Of a stretch of 64,000 bases of DNA, positions 1-8,449 are shown piece by piece; positions within the stretch are counted from its first letter, which is position 1; the number at the start of each line of letters is the position of its first letter. The position numbers and the translations under genes are program-made. The stretch is from Pseudorhizobium tarimense. GTDB taxonomy: Bacteria; Pseudomonadota; Alphaproteobacteria; Rhizobiales; Rhizobiaceae. The notes under the pieces are model-generated. The model saw nothing but the letters and a program-made list of their open reading frames with translations, did not search any database and had not been told where the DNA came from. The DNA lies in the NCBI RefSeq assembly GCF_022968135.1, contig NZ_JALJRA010000005.1, positions 62,001 to 126,000 of the forward strand. Direction: 5' to 3'.

Positions 1-1
1 G

Positions 2-1054
2 ATCCGGATCGACGGCAAGGATGCCTTCATCTCTCCTGGTTGGGTCGATCTTCACGTGCACATCTGGCATGGCGGCACGGATATTTCGCTTCGGCCCTCC
101 GAATGCGGTGCCGAGCGTGGGGTCACGACCCTCGTCGATGCTGGCTCTGCTGGGGAAGCCAACTTCCACGGCTTCCGCGAATACATCATCGAACCGTCGC
201 GCGAGCGCATCAAGGCCTTCCTCAATCTCGGCTCGATCGGTCTTGTTGCCTGCAACCGCGTCGCCGAATTGCGCGACATCCGGGACATCGACCTTGACCG
301 CATTCTTGAATGCTATGCCGAAAACAGCGAGCACATCGTCGGCATCAAAGTGCGCGCGAGCCATGTGATCACAGGTTCCTGGGGTGTAACGCCGGTCAAG
401 TTGGGCAAGAAGATCGCCAAGATCCTCAAGGTGCCGATGATGGTCCACGTCGGAGAGCCGCCGGCGCTCTATGACGAGGTGCTCGAAATCCTCGGACCTG
501 GCGACGTGGTCACCCACTGCTTCAACGGCAAGGCGGGATCAAGCATCTTGGAAGACGAAGATCTCTTCAATCTTGCCGAACAATGCGCGGGCGAGGGCAT
601 CCGTCTCGATATCGGGCATGGTGGCGCGTCCTTCTCGTTCAAGGTGGCCGAGGCTGCAATTCAGCGCGGCCTCCTGCCGTTCTCCATCTCGACCGATCTG
701 CATGGGCATTCGATGAACTTCCCGGTCTGGGATCTCGCAACCACCATGTCGAAGCTGCTGTCGGTCGGAATGCCGTTCGACAAGGTCGTCGACGCCGTGA
801 CGCATGCGCCTGCATCGGTGATCAAGCTTTCGATGGACAACCGCCTTGCAGTTGGTGAACGCGCCGACTTCACAATCTTCGACCTGGTCGACGCGGATCT
901 CGAAGCGACGGACTCAAACGGCGACGTTACGCGTCTGACCCGGCTGTTCGAACCGCGCTACGCCGTCATCGGATGCGAAGCCATCACGGCAAGGCGCTAC
1001 ATTCCGCGTGCGCGCAAGCTCGTCCGTCACAGCCACGGGTACGCCTGGCGCTAG
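2..1054 (+). CDS. Amidohydrolase/deacetylase-family metallohydrolase (5' end cut by window)
   Basis: The reading frame is already open at base 2, so the true start lies upstream. The first visible residues carry the amidohydrolase signature SPGWVDLHVH, whose HxH binds metal on beta-strand 1. Further expected metal ligands are a lysine in GIKVRAS (candidate carbamylated Lys), histidines in MMVHVGE and VVTHCF, and the aspartate in SISTDLHG. The C-terminus (GERADFTIFDL) is the usual small beta-sandwich return. The family (Atu3266/EF_0837 type) hydrolyses N-acyl or O-acyl compounds such as acetylated hydroxy acids or N-acyl-D-amino acids; the substrate here cannot be read from sequence. It is followed after 30 bp by a RidA gene and shares the neighbourhood with a SelA-like PLP enzyme, a typical pairing for this family. 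The role is probably cytoplasmic catabolism of an imported amide or ester. Confidence 0.85.
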   Translation: MRIDGKDAFISPGWVDLHVHIWHGGTDISLRPSECGAERGVTTLVDAGSAGEANFHGFREYIIEPSRERIKAFLNLGSIGLVACNRVAELRDIRDIDLDRILECYAENSEHIVGIKVRASHVITGSWGVTPVKLGKKIAKILKVPMMVHVGEPPALYDEVLEILGPGDVVTHCFNGKAGSSILEDEDLFNLAEQCAGEGIRLDIGHGGASFSFKVAEAAIQRGLLPFSISTDLHGHSMNFPVWDLATTMSKLLSVGMPFDKVVDAVTHAPASVIKLSMDNRLAVGERADFTIFDLVDADLEATDSNGDVTRLTRLFEPRYAVIGCEAITARRYIPRARKLVRHSHGYAWR

Positions 1055-1084
1055 CCGGCAGCCACTCCACCACGAGGACAGTTA

Positions 1085-1582
1085 GTGAAACATTCTTCTC
1101 TTGCCGCAGATCTGAAACCCGGCTCGCCTTACGAACGGCTGGCAGCTCTCGGCATTCAGCTACCGCCCGCGCCGCCTCCGATTGCCAATTTTGTCACCCA
1201 TGTGCAGGAGGGTAATCTGCTTTACCTCTCCGGCCAGGGGCCCAGAGAAGTCGATGGACATCTGCATGCAGGAAAGGTGGGAGGTGATGTCCACGTCGGC
1301 GATGCTTATCGCCATGCTCGTCTGACAGGCATCAACCTGCTTGCGGTCATGCACCATGCACTGGGGGATCTGGGGCGGGTCAAGCGGGTGGTGAAGCTGC
1401 TCGGCATGGTCAATGCGGTGCCGGACTTCGAGGACCATCCCACGGTCATCAACGGCTGCTCCGACCTGTTCATCGAGGTTTTTGGCGACGCAGGGCAGCA
1501 TGCGCGATCTGCGGTCGGCTTCGGGTCGCTCCCCGGCAACATCACGGTTGAAATCGAGGCGATCGTTTCGCTGCAGGATTGA
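1085..1582 (+). CDS. RidA/YjgF-family protein
   Basis: A 165-residue protein beginning at a GTG preceded by a purine-rich CGAGGA. Segments such as GNLLYLSGQGP, the mid-protein LLAVMHHALGDLGRVKRVVKLLGMV and the C-terminal SAVGFGSLPGNITVEIEAIV match the RidA/YjgF/UK114 fold, a trimeric enzyme family that hydrolyses reactive enamine/imine intermediates released by PLP enzymes. It is longer than the ~130-residue archetype because of an N-terminal extension. This longer subfamily usually accompanies amidohydrolases and PLP lyases. Placed 30 bp after the amidohydrolase, it is probably co-transcribed with it and may quench the imine made by the PLP enzyme encoded at 2519. It converges on the IclR gene, leaving 9 bp between stop codons. 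Confidence 0.85.
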   Translation: MKHSSLAADLKPGSPYERLAALGIQLPPAPPPIANFVTHVQEGNLLYLSGQGPREVDGHLHAGKVGGDVHVGDAYRHARLTGINLLAVMHHALGDLGRVKRVVKLLGMVNAVPDFEDHPTVINGCSDLFIEVFGDAGQHARSAVGFGSLPGNITVEIEAIVSLQD

Positions 1583-1591
1583 GAGGCAGGC

Positions 1592-2425
1592 TCAGTGGTT
1601 GCGCCATCCCATCAGCGTCTCGATCCGGTTTGCCGAAGCGCGCACGTGCTCGGTGTATCTGCTCTCGTCGGAGAGAACCTTCTGCTCGGGAAGCACGATC
1701 GATATCGTAGCGGCACAATGGCCTTCGCGGTCGACAATGGGGGAGGCAATGCACGCAACGGCATAGTCGGATTCTGCGACCTGGATCGACAAGCGCTCGT
1801 CGAAGGCGCGCCCTGCAGCCTCCGACAGCGTCGCCGCATCGATTTCCGCCCGGCCGGTCGGAGAGGTTCGCGCACAGCGGCGAAAGAGTTCCATCCTCTC
1901 GGCCTGTGGAAGATGACCGACGAGAAGGCGTCCGGACGCTGTCCAGTTCAGCGGCACGCGTGTTCCGACGCGGGAGGCAACCTGGAAGGGACTCGGCCCA
2001 TCGGCCATGGCCAGCACGAGCATATGGTCGCCATCGCGTCCGCAAAGTTGGACGGTCTCGCCGGAGATGCGGCAGAGGTCGTGCATTTCGTGGGTAGCGA
2101 CGCTCATGAAGTCGAGCGATCGGGCATAGGCAAGCCCGTAGTGGTACAGGCGCGAACCAAGCCAGATCGAGCCGTCCGGCGTTCGGGCGAGCATGTTCTT
2201 TTCCACCAGGTCATCAATGATGACGTAGACGGTGGAGAGCGGCGCCTTGACCGCCTTGGCGATTGCGTAAGCGCCGGCCGGCGCACCGGTCTCGTACAGA
2301 TGGTCGATGATCTGCAGCGCTCGGTCGATGCCGCTGACGCGCGAACGGCGCGCTCCTCTGCCCGTGTTCTCGGAAGTGGCTTTGGCTTCGAGGGGGGATG
2401 TGCGCGATGACATCTTGGCGTCCAA
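1592..2425 (-). CDS. IclR-family transcriptional regulator
   Basis: A 277-residue protein with an N-terminal winged helix-turn-helix (about residues 28–90, containing SGIDRALQIIDHL and APLSTVYVIIDDLVEKNML). A C-terminal IclR effector-binding domain follows, with LNWTASGRLLVGHLP and the closing AVACIASPIVDREGHCAATISIVLP. IclR proteins are dimeric repressors or activators of neighbouring catabolic genes that respond to small carboxylates. The gene is divergent from the PLP enzyme at 2519, with 93 bp between them holding an imperfect dyad, so it is the likely local regulator of the 2519–5584 genes. The start may be MDAK or MSSR four codons later. The inducer is unknown. Confidence 0.9.
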   Translation of the reverse strand: MDAKMSSRTSPLEAKATSENTGRGARRSRVSGIDRALQIIDHLYETGAPAGAYAIAKAVKAPLSTVYVIIDDLVEKNMLARTPDGSIWLGSRLYHYGLAYARSLDFMSVATHEMHDLCRISGETVQLCGRDGDHMLVLAMADGPSPFQVASRVGTRVPLNWTASGRLLVGHLPQAERMELFRRCARTSPTGRAEIDAATLSEAAGRAFDERLSIQVAESDYAVACIASPIVDREGHCAATISIVLPEQKVLSDESRYTEHVRASANRIETLMGWRNH

Positions 2426-2518
2426 CTGTCTGCTCCTCGTGTGAACTTGAGAGCTTACTACATTACTGTGGAATAGTTGTCGAGCTGGTGACGATGCCGC
2501 TCGTACTGGAGATGAAGA
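2426..2518. promoter_or_regulatory. Divergent promoter region with candidate IclR operator
   Basis: The 93-bp gap between the divergent iclR-type gene and the PLP enzyme contains an imperfect dyad at 2457–2477 of the form ACTA-N4-AC-N-GT-N4-TAGT. The symmetry is visible directly. Assignment to the IclR protein is inference from position. A GGAG-type ribosome binding site precedes the ATG at 2519. Confidence 0.4.
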
Positions 2519-3715
2519 ATGACTGAAGACATGCGCGCATCCATTGGCCTGCGCCAGGTAATCAATGTTTCTGGCACCATGACCAGTCTCGGCGCATCCA
2601 TCGTGGTGCCGGAGGCGATAGAGGCTATGGCGCAGATCCTGCCTCAGTTCGTCGAGATCACCGATTTGCAGCGCAAGGCAAGCGCCGTCATTGCGCGTTT
2701 GACGGGAGGAGAAGCAGGCTTTGTGACGGCATCCTGCTCAGCCGGCATCAGCCTTGCCGTGGCTGGCGCCATCACGGGCGAGAACCTGCTTGCAATCGAG
2801 AAGCTGCCAGATGTTGCGCCGGAAAAGAACGAGGTGCTGGTCCAGATGGGGCACGTGGTCAGCTACGGCGCGCCGGTCGACCAGGCAATCCGGCTCGGTG
2901 GCGGCAAAGTGGTCCTGATCGGGCAGGCAACCTCAACCCATCGCTTTCATATGGAGCAGGCAATCACCGAGAAGGCGGCGGCCGCAGTCTATGTCGTGTC
3001 GCACCACGTGGTGAACTACGGCCTGCTGCATCTCAAGGAGTTTGTGGAGATCGCCCACTCGAAGGGCGTACCGGTTATCGTCGATGCAGCCTCCGAATAC
3101 GATCTGCGGATCTTCCTGGAGCAGGGCGCCGACATCGTTCTCTATTCGGGTCACAAGTTCCTCGGCGGCCCGACCAGCGGGATCGTCACGGGCCGCAAAG
3201 ATCTCGTGCGCCACTCCTTCCTCCAAAACATGGGGATCGGTCGCGGAATGAAGGTCGGCAAGGAGAGTATCTTCGGCGTCATGGTGGCGCTGGAGGCATG
3301 GGAGAAGCGCGACCATCAGGCGGTGCGCGAGCGCGAGAGTTCCTATCTCGACCTCTGGAAGCAGACTTTGGACGGACGGCCGGGCATCACTGCGCTCATC
3401 GAACCCGATCCTACCAACAACCCGCTGGACCGCATGCGTGTAATCATTTCGCCGCAGGAGGCCCACATCACCGCCTGGGACATGGCGGCGGCCCTTCGCA
3501 GAGGGACACCGCCGATCATCGTCCGCGACCATGAGGTCGAGCATCACTATTTCTATCTCGATCCCTGCAACCTGCATCCGGGCGAGGAAAAGGTCGTTGC
3601 CAGCCGTCTTGCCGAGGAGTTCGACAGGGCGCGGGCGTCCAACGACATCATTGCCACGCCCATTGAGGATCTCAGCCGTCACAGGTTCGATGGCATGCTG
3701 CGCTGGCCCGATTGA
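2519..3715 (+). CDS. SelA-like PLP-dependent enzyme (DgaE-type ammonia-lyase family)
   Basis: A 398-residue fold-type I PLP enzyme. The N-terminus [19 protein letters not shown] and the PLP-lysine segment [15 protein letters not shown] (about residues 208–222) are hallmarks of the SelA-like/DgaE group. Members include D-glucosaminate-6-phosphate ammonia-lyase and proteins encoded beside EF_0837-type amidohydrolases. Such enzymes usually deaminate or rearrange amino or hydroxy acids; the exact substrate is not deducible. The start ATG has a good GGAG site. It is divergent from the IclR gene and followed after 36 bp by the ABC ATPase, so a catabolic operon is likely. With the amidohydrolase and RidA protein it suggests deacylation, then deamination, then imine clean-up of an imported compound. 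Confidence 0.8.
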   Translation: MTEDMRASIGLRQVINVSGTMTSLGASIVVPEAIEAMAQILPQFVEITDLQRKASAVIARLTGGEAGFVTASCSAGISLAVAGAITGENLLAIEKLPDVAPEKNEVLVQMGHVVSYGAPVDQAIRLGGGKVVLIGQATSTHRFHMEQAITEKAAAAVYVVSHHVVNYGLLHLKEFVEIAHSKGVPVIVDAASEYDLRIFLEQGADIVLYSGHKFLGGPTSGIVTGRKDLVRHSFLQNMGIGRGMKVGKESIFGVMVALEAWEKRDHQAVRERESSYLDLWKQTLDGRPGITALIEPDPTNNPLDRMRVIISPQEAHITAWDMAAALRRGTPPIIVRDHEVEHHYFYLDPCNLHPGEEKVVASRLAEEFDRARASNDIIATPIEDLSRHRFDGMLRWPD

Positions 3716-3751
3716 ACCGAGCATGACGAGTTAATTGAAAGGGAACCTGCC

Positions 3752-5584
3752 ATGGCCGTCCTTCAAACATCGCCTCTCACCGCCGAGCAGCCGGTGCTTT
3801 CGGTGGAGAACCTCACCACCTCCTTCCTGGTCGATGGAGAGTGGAAAGAGGTTGTGCGCGATGTGTCATTCGAGGTGGCGCCAGGGGAGACGGTTGCCAT
3901 TGTCGGCGAAAGCGGGTCTGGCAAGAGTGTGACCTCGCTGTCCATCATGCGCCTTTTGCAGCCTGACACGAGCCGCATCAGTGGCAGGATTTCACTTTCA
4001 GGCAGGGATCTTCTTTCTCTCCCCGAGCGCGAAATGCGCAAGGTGCGCGGCAACGAAATCGCCATGATCTTCCAGGAGCCGATGACGAGCCTGAATCCGC
4101 TTTTCACGATCGGCGAGCAGCTTTCGGAAGCCTTGCTTGCGCATTCGTCGATATCTGCGGCGGAGGCACGATCGGAAACGATCCGGCTTCTGGAAAAGGT
4201 GCGGATTCCTTCCGCGGCGTCGCGTTTCGACGAGTACCCGCACAGGTTCTCCGGGGGCATGCGCCAGCGCGTCATGATCGCTATGGCTCTGGCCACCAAA
4301 CCGAAGCTCCTGATTGCCGATGAGCCCACGACGGCGCTGGATGTGACTATCCAAGGTCAGATCCTCGACCTGATCAAGACGCTGCAGGAAGAGGAGGGGA
4401 CCTCGGTCCTCTTCATCACCCACGACATGGGGGTCGTCGCGGAAGTAGCCGACCGCACGGTGGTGATGTTTCGTGGCGAGCAGGTGGAGACGGGAGCGAC
4501 GGCGGATATCTTTCATCGCGGCAGACATCCCTATACGCGCGCATTGCTTTCCGCAGTTCCCGTGCTCGGTTCCATGAAGGAGCATCTGCGGCCGTTGCGG
4601 TTTCCGGTGGTAGACACGGCAACAGGACTGTCTGACACGCCGGTAGAGGTGCCGGATACAGTTTCGACGGAACGGCCGGTGCTGGCGGTCAAGAACCTCA
4701 CCAAGCGCTTCGACGTACATTCCGGACTGTTCGGCCGGCTGAGCGGGCGGGTTCATGCCGTCGAGGATGTCTCCTTCGATCTCCATGCAGGAGAGACGCT
4801 CTCGCTCGTTGGAGAGTCGGGCTGCGGCAAATCCACGACTGGGCGCGCGATTATGCGCCTGATCGAACCGGACGGCGGCTCCGTTGTTGCTGACGGTAAG
4901 GACGTGCTTGCACTTAGCAAGAAGGGTATGCGCGAGATGCGCAAGTCGGTCCAGATGATTTTCCAAGATCCCTTCGCGAGCCTCAACCCGCGGATGACCG
5001 TGGGAGCGGCAATTGCCGAACCTTTCCTCGAGCACAGGATGGGATCGCGAAAACAGGCGCTTGAAGCCGTCCATGACATGCTGCTGCGGGTTGGGCTTTC
5101 TCCCGATATCGCTTCCCGCTACCCGCACGAATTTTCTGGTGGGCAGCGCCAGCGGATCTGCATAGCGCGTGCACTTGTTCTCAAGCCAAAAGTGATCGTG
5201 GCCGATGAAAGCGTCTCGGCGCTCGACGTTTCGGTCAAGGCACAGGTCATCAATCTGATGCTCGACCTGCAGTCGAGCCTTAACCTGGCCTTTCTATTCA
5301 TCAGTCACGACATGGCCGTTGTTGAACGCGTCAGCCACCGCGTTGCCGTGATGTATCTTGGCGAAATTGTCGAGATCGGGCCGCGGGCTTCCATCTTTGC
5401 CAATCCGCAGCACGCCTACACGAAGAAGCTCTTGTCTGCGGTGCCGGTCCCCGATCCCAGCCGTAGAGCAACCAAACGTGCCATGGCCGTCGAGGAGTTG
5501 AGGAGCCCTATTCGGCCCGTGGACTACAAGATCAGTCCCATCCGCTACAAGGAGGTTGGAGCAGCGCATTTCGTAGCTGGTTAG
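3752..5584 (+). CDS. Dipeptide/oligopeptide-type ABC transporter, tandem ATPase protein
   Basis: A 610-residue protein with two complete ABC ATPase domains (about 15–270 and 310–560). Domain 1 shows Walker A GESGSGKS, signature SGGMRQR and Walker B LLIADEPTTALD. Domain 2 shows GESGCGKST, SGGQRQR and VIVADESVSALD. After each domain lies the oligopeptide-type C-terminal extension (HPYTRALLSAVP, HAYTKKLLSAVP). This is the GsiA/DppDF-fusion architecture that energises peptide or peptide-like import at the inner membrane. No permease or binding-protein gene follows; the rest of the transporter is presumably upstream of the window or elsewhere. The start is the ATG preceded by AAAGGGA. It probably imports the substrate of the amidohydrolase/PLP pathway. 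Confidence 0.9.
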   Translation: MAVLQTSPLTAEQPVLSVENLTTSFLVDGEWKEVVRDVSFEVAPGETVAIVGESGSGKSVTSLSIMRLLQPDTSRISGRISLSGRDLLSLPEREMRKVRGNEIAMIFQEPMTSLNPLFTIGEQLSEALLAHSSISAAEARSETIRLLEKVRIPSAASRFDEYPHRFSGGMRQRVMIAMALATKPKLLIADEPTTALDVTIQGQILDLIKTLQEEEGTSVLFITHDMGVVAEVADRTVVMFRGEQVETGATADIFHRGRHPYTRALLSAVPVLGSMKEHLRPLRFPVVDTATGLSDTPVEVPDTVSTERPVLAVKNLTKRFDVHSGLFGRLSGRVHAVEDVSFDLHAGETLSLVGESGCGKSTTGRAIMRLIEPDGGSVVADGKDVLALSKKGMREMRKSVQMIFQDPFASLNPRMTVGAAIAEPFLEHRMGSRKQALEAVHDMLLRVGLSPDIASRYPHEFSGGQRQRICIARALVLKPKVIVADESVSALDVSVKAQVINLMLDLQSSLNLAFLFISHDMAVVERVSHRVAVMYLGEIVEIGPRASIFANPQHAYTKKLLSAVPVPDPSRRATKRAMAVEELRSPIRPVDYKISPIRYKEVGAAHFVAG

Positions 5585-5589
5585 CCAAC

Positions 5590-5615
5590 TGACGCCGAAG
5601 TATTGTCTGGCGTTA
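5590..5615 (+). terminator. Possible weak terminator after the ABC ATPase gene
   Basis: A seven-base stem (TGACGCC with GGCGTTA, one G–U pair) with a 12-nt loop starts 6 bp after the stop codon and is followed by a short AT-rich stretch. No long T-run is present, so this is only a weak candidate. Confidence 0.3.
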
Positions 5616-5759
5616 ATTTACCTCGTCCGTTCGGCGCGCCATCAGCTTTTCAAAGCGGCAAACGCGGCATGCAGTCCGCGACTGCTTGCAGCAACTGCCG
5701 CAAGTGAAGCGAAAAGCTGCCTCTACACCACCGTCGCTTGCTACTCGTCGCTTCTGCGA

Positions 5760-6060
5760 CGTCGGCATCAAGATTCCTCGCCTGAATCTCCATGTAGCGT
5801 CAATATCAGCAATGCAGATATGAAGGCTGTGGGTTCCCAACTTGGCTGGCTCGAATGCAGACAGAGCCCTGCCGAACAGCACTGGGGGTTTCGACAACAA
5901 GACCCTCTTCCCGGCCAGATCGAAAAATGGATGGAGCGTTCTACGTCGTGCCGGATGCGCCCGGCCTGGGGGTAGACGTGAACGAGGCGGAGCTGGAAAA
6001 GATGCCGTTCGAATACTCCGAGCCGCCGCATCTACGCCGTACTGACGGATCATTCAGGAA
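5760..6060 (+). pseudogene. C-terminal remnant of an enolase-superfamily (mandelate racemase-like) dehydratase
   Basis: Three reading frames carry consecutive pieces of one protein end. The first is RLNLHVASISAM near 5777–5815, the second NKTLFPARSK near 5900–5930, and the third MDGAFYVVPDAPGLGVDVNE followed by LEKMPFEYSEPPHLRRTDG and FRNW, ending about 6060. The 'PGLGVD(V/I)NE…LRR.DGS..NW' tail is typical of D-galactonate, mannonate or altronate dehydratase-like members of the enolase superfamily. At least two frameshifts separate the pieces, the catalytic barrel is missing, and the expected stop after NW reads as TGC. This is a decayed sugar-acid dehydratase gene. Confidence 0.65.
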
Positions 6061-6596
6061 CTGGTGCATGCGCGGGCGATGCGTTAAATGCGGCCGTTGG
6101 TACAGCGTGCGTTCAAACGAGGATCAGCGGTCCCTGTGCCTTATGTTCAGCTTGCCGACGCCCATTGATTTCGCGCCGCCGATGACCTGCCAATCGATAT
6201 CCTGGTGCTATCCTGCCACCGCCAAGGAGCGCCAGCGCTCGGTCTGTGCCAACGATACGCTCAGGCTGACTGGCACAGGCGAAAAATGAGGAGGCGCTGT
6301 CCAGCAACCATGGAGGCTTGACGGGCATGACGTCGACGCAGACGCTGGCCTACAAGCCTCCGCGAGGCTCCTGTAACCACCACGATTCTCGCATCTGCGG
6401 TGACATCACGGAAGCGTACTCATCCTTTATGGCGACACCGTCCTGCCAGCCCTGTCCTAACGGTCGAACGACGTAAGCCCGCAGGTTAACCTGAACCAGT
6501 GATCACTTTGATGCAAATATAGACGAAAGAGATTACGCCAATAAATAAGTGTGGTAATACCTAATTGTCTATTACTGGGCTGGAATAGGCTGTACC
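6061..6596. other. Intergenic region without a recognisable gene; promoter side of the Crp/Fnr gene
   Basis: No supported coding sequence is seen here. Short open frames exist on both strands (for example 6113–6328 minus) but match no family I recognise. The last ~110 bp (6490–6596) are clearly more AT-rich than the surroundings and probably contain the promoter of the Crp/Fnr-type gene. Confidence 0.5.
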
Positions 6597-7319
6597 ATGG
6601 GCTTGGATAGTTATGTACATAAACAGGTCCTAACTCCTGGACATCGCAAAGGCGGTGTTCAGTTGAGCCGCGCAAGTTTGCGCCGGTTCCCCGCCGGTAC
6701 CACCGTCTTCGACGATGATTGCGCCGCACCACGCCTCCTTCTCGTCGAGAATGGTTGGCTCATCTCAAGCAAGACGATGTCAAATGGTACCCGCATCGTG
6801 ACGGATTTCTTCCTGCCCGGCGATATTCTTTCCTCAGTTTCGGCGGCCATGTCGCACGAAACGGTCCATACAGTTTGCGACGTCAGCTGCTACGAAATCC
6901 CCGGACGAATGACCGTCACGGGTGGTGACGGCGCATCGCAGGTGCCATTGATCATGACGATTGAACTGATGAAACGTCATGCGCGCATTACCGAGCGTCT
7001 CGCCAGCATCGGGCGTCGCGATGCGTTCGGGCGCGCCGGTCATCTCTTGCTCGAACTTGCTGTCCGCGCCGGCAAGTCGATGCGTCCTGGTTTGGACGGA
7101 TTCGAATGTCCCTTGACGCAAGCCGAGATTGGCGATGCTCTTGGTTTGTCGACGGTCCACGTCAATCGCGTTCTGAAGGAGATGCGGTTGAGTGGTCTTT
7201 TGTCCTTTCGGAACGGGGTGGTCGAGTTTCTTAATCGTGGGAAACTAGCGGAACTAGTGGATTTCGACCCGAGCTACCTGACGGGCAGTACTGAAGACGT
7301 AGGCCTTCAGAAGACCTGA
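6597..7319 (+). CDS. Crp/Fnr-family transcriptional regulator
   Basis: A 240-residue protein with an N-terminal cyclic-nucleotide-binding-like beta-roll (about 20–125, RFPAGTTVFDDD through FFLPGDILS), a long dimerisation helix, and a C-terminal Crp-type winged helix (LTQAEIGDALGLSTVHVNRVLKEMRLSGLL, about 180–210). The conserved four-cysteine Fe–S pattern of true FNR proteins is not evident, so oxygen sensing through an iron–sulfur cluster is unlikely. It resembles the numerous small rhizobial Crp/Fnr paralogues. It stands alone with an AT-rich upstream region and precedes another regulator gene and the polysaccharide cluster. A role in controlling that cluster is possible but not shown. Confidence 0.88.
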   Translation: MGLDSYVHKQVLTPGHRKGGVQLSRASLRRFPAGTTVFDDDCAAPRLLLVENGWLISSKTMSNGTRIVTDFFLPGDILSSVSAAMSHETVHTVCDVSCYEIPGRMTVTGGDGASQVPLIMTIELMKRHARITERLASIGRRDAFGRAGHLLLELAVRAGKSMRPGLDGFECPLTQAEIGDALGLSTVHVNRVLKEMRLSGLLSFRNGVVEFLNRGKLAELVDFDPSYLTGSTEDVGLQKT

Positions 7320-7388
7320 CGATTCAGCTGATGGACGGCAGGTACTTCAACCTCCCAGGTGGGATCAATGACGTTTCTGTCTAACGAT

Positions 7389-7404
7389 TACTCGGCGCCG
7401 AGTA
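7389..7404. promoter_or_regulatory. 16-bp perfect palindrome between two regulator genes
   Basis: TACTCGGCGCCGAGTA is a perfect palindrome 70 bp after the Crp/Fnr stop and about 170 bp before the LuxR-type gene. It is followed by AT-rich sequence. It could be an operator, or, folded with a 4-nt loop, a weak terminator of the upstream gene. Confidence 0.35.
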
Positions 7405-7574
7405 TATTTATTAGATCTTTAACGCAGGTTAATGCAGCCGCAACATAACCATGAAAAAGTCATCTGGACGGCTAATAAATAACACAAATGGTGAAGTGAG
7501 GGCCCTTTTGGCAGGGGGTAAGTGTTGGTTTTTCTCTCAGCATGAATGCTCGGGGGCAAATTAAGAGGTTTAAA

Positions 7575-8306
7575 ATGGGTGCCTATGCGTCGACCTCGGA
7601 ACGCACGAACGTAACAAAGGCCGACATTGACTATGTTGGCTCTCTGACGGCTGGTCAGGGGGCTGAGGCTCAGTCAGGCGAATACATTCTCATTCTTGAT
7701 AGCCGCGTTTTGGATAGGGAGTGCTTGTCTCGTAGTCTTTCGAGCTATGATCCCACAATGAAGATCGCGGCCGTGGCATCCATTGAGGAGTGGCGGAAAC
7801 GCGAGTTTCCTGCAAATCCCTCGGCTATTCTTCTGGTCATGGCAGGCAACAAGGCTAACGGAACCCTGACCTGTGACAAAGTCGAAGAGGTAGCGGCTGC
7901 TTTTAAGCTCGTTCCCGTTATCGTGATCGCAGACTCCGACGATCTTGGCGAGATACTTAAGGCCATTGATTGCGGCGCACGCGGATACATTCCGACAAGT
8001 GTCAACATCAGCGTCGCTGCGGAGGCCATTTCGCTTGCCCGGGCCGGCGGCGTCTTTGTTCCCGCCAGTAGTCTTCTTGCAAATCGCGACGCGCTGAGCT
8101 CCGTGGTCAAGGGCACAAGCCCACTCCAGGAAGGGTTCACGCCGCGGGAGATCCAGGTCGCAGAGGCTTTGCGCCGCGGAAAGGCAAACAAGATCATTGC
8201 CTACGAGATGAACCTTTGCGAAAGCACCGTGAAAGTCCATATCCGCAACATCATGAAGAAGTTGAACGTGACCAACCGAACGCAGGTCGCCTTCAAGTTG
8301 AAGTAA
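7575..8306 (+). CDS. LuxR/NarL-type transcriptional regulator with degenerate receiver domain
   Basis: A 243-residue protein from the ATG at 7575, chosen because AAGAGG lies six bases upstream; an in-frame ATG at 7542 lacks such a site. The N-terminal half has a response-regulator-like alternation (YILILDSRVLDRECLSRSL, VPVIVIADSDDLGEIL, DCGARGYIPTSV). The phospho-acceptor strand reads AILLVMAGNK without the usual Asp, and the 'GYxPK' lysine is Thr. The C-terminal 60 residues are a standard LuxR helix-turn-helix (FTPREIQVAEALRRGKANK, STVKVHIRNIMKKLNV). It is therefore probably a phosphorylation-independent regulator. Its position before the exopolysaccharide cluster makes it a candidate regulator of those genes (inference). 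Confidence 0.85.
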   Translation: MGAYASTSERTNVTKADIDYVGSLTAGQGAEAQSGEYILILDSRVLDRECLSRSLSSYDPTMKIAAVASIEEWRKREFPANPSAILLVMAGNKANGTLTCDKVEEVAAAFKLVPVIVIADSDDLGEILKAIDCGARGYIPTSVNISVAAEAISLARAGGVFVPASSLLANRDALSSVVKGTSPLQEGFTPREIQVAEALRRGKANKIIAYEMNLCESTVKVHIRNIMKKLNVTNRTQVAFKLK

Positions 8307-8449
8307 CTGGCTTAACCTGAGCGGCTTTGGCTTCGCTCTGGCACTGGTGCATGAGAGCGCAACACGGGAAGGATGCGGGCTTTCCAGCGCGGTACTTTCA
8401 CGGATTTTGATGAGCGAACAGGTTGTGGTCACGCGTCGGAGGGGTACCG

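Noticed and set aside
3998..5128. 376-codon open frame on the minus strand
   Set aside because: Antisense to the dual ABC ATPase with all its motifs intact.
6113..6328. 71-codon minus-strand frame, considered as a possible IS remnant
   Set aside because: No transposase motif or terminal repeats could be recognised.
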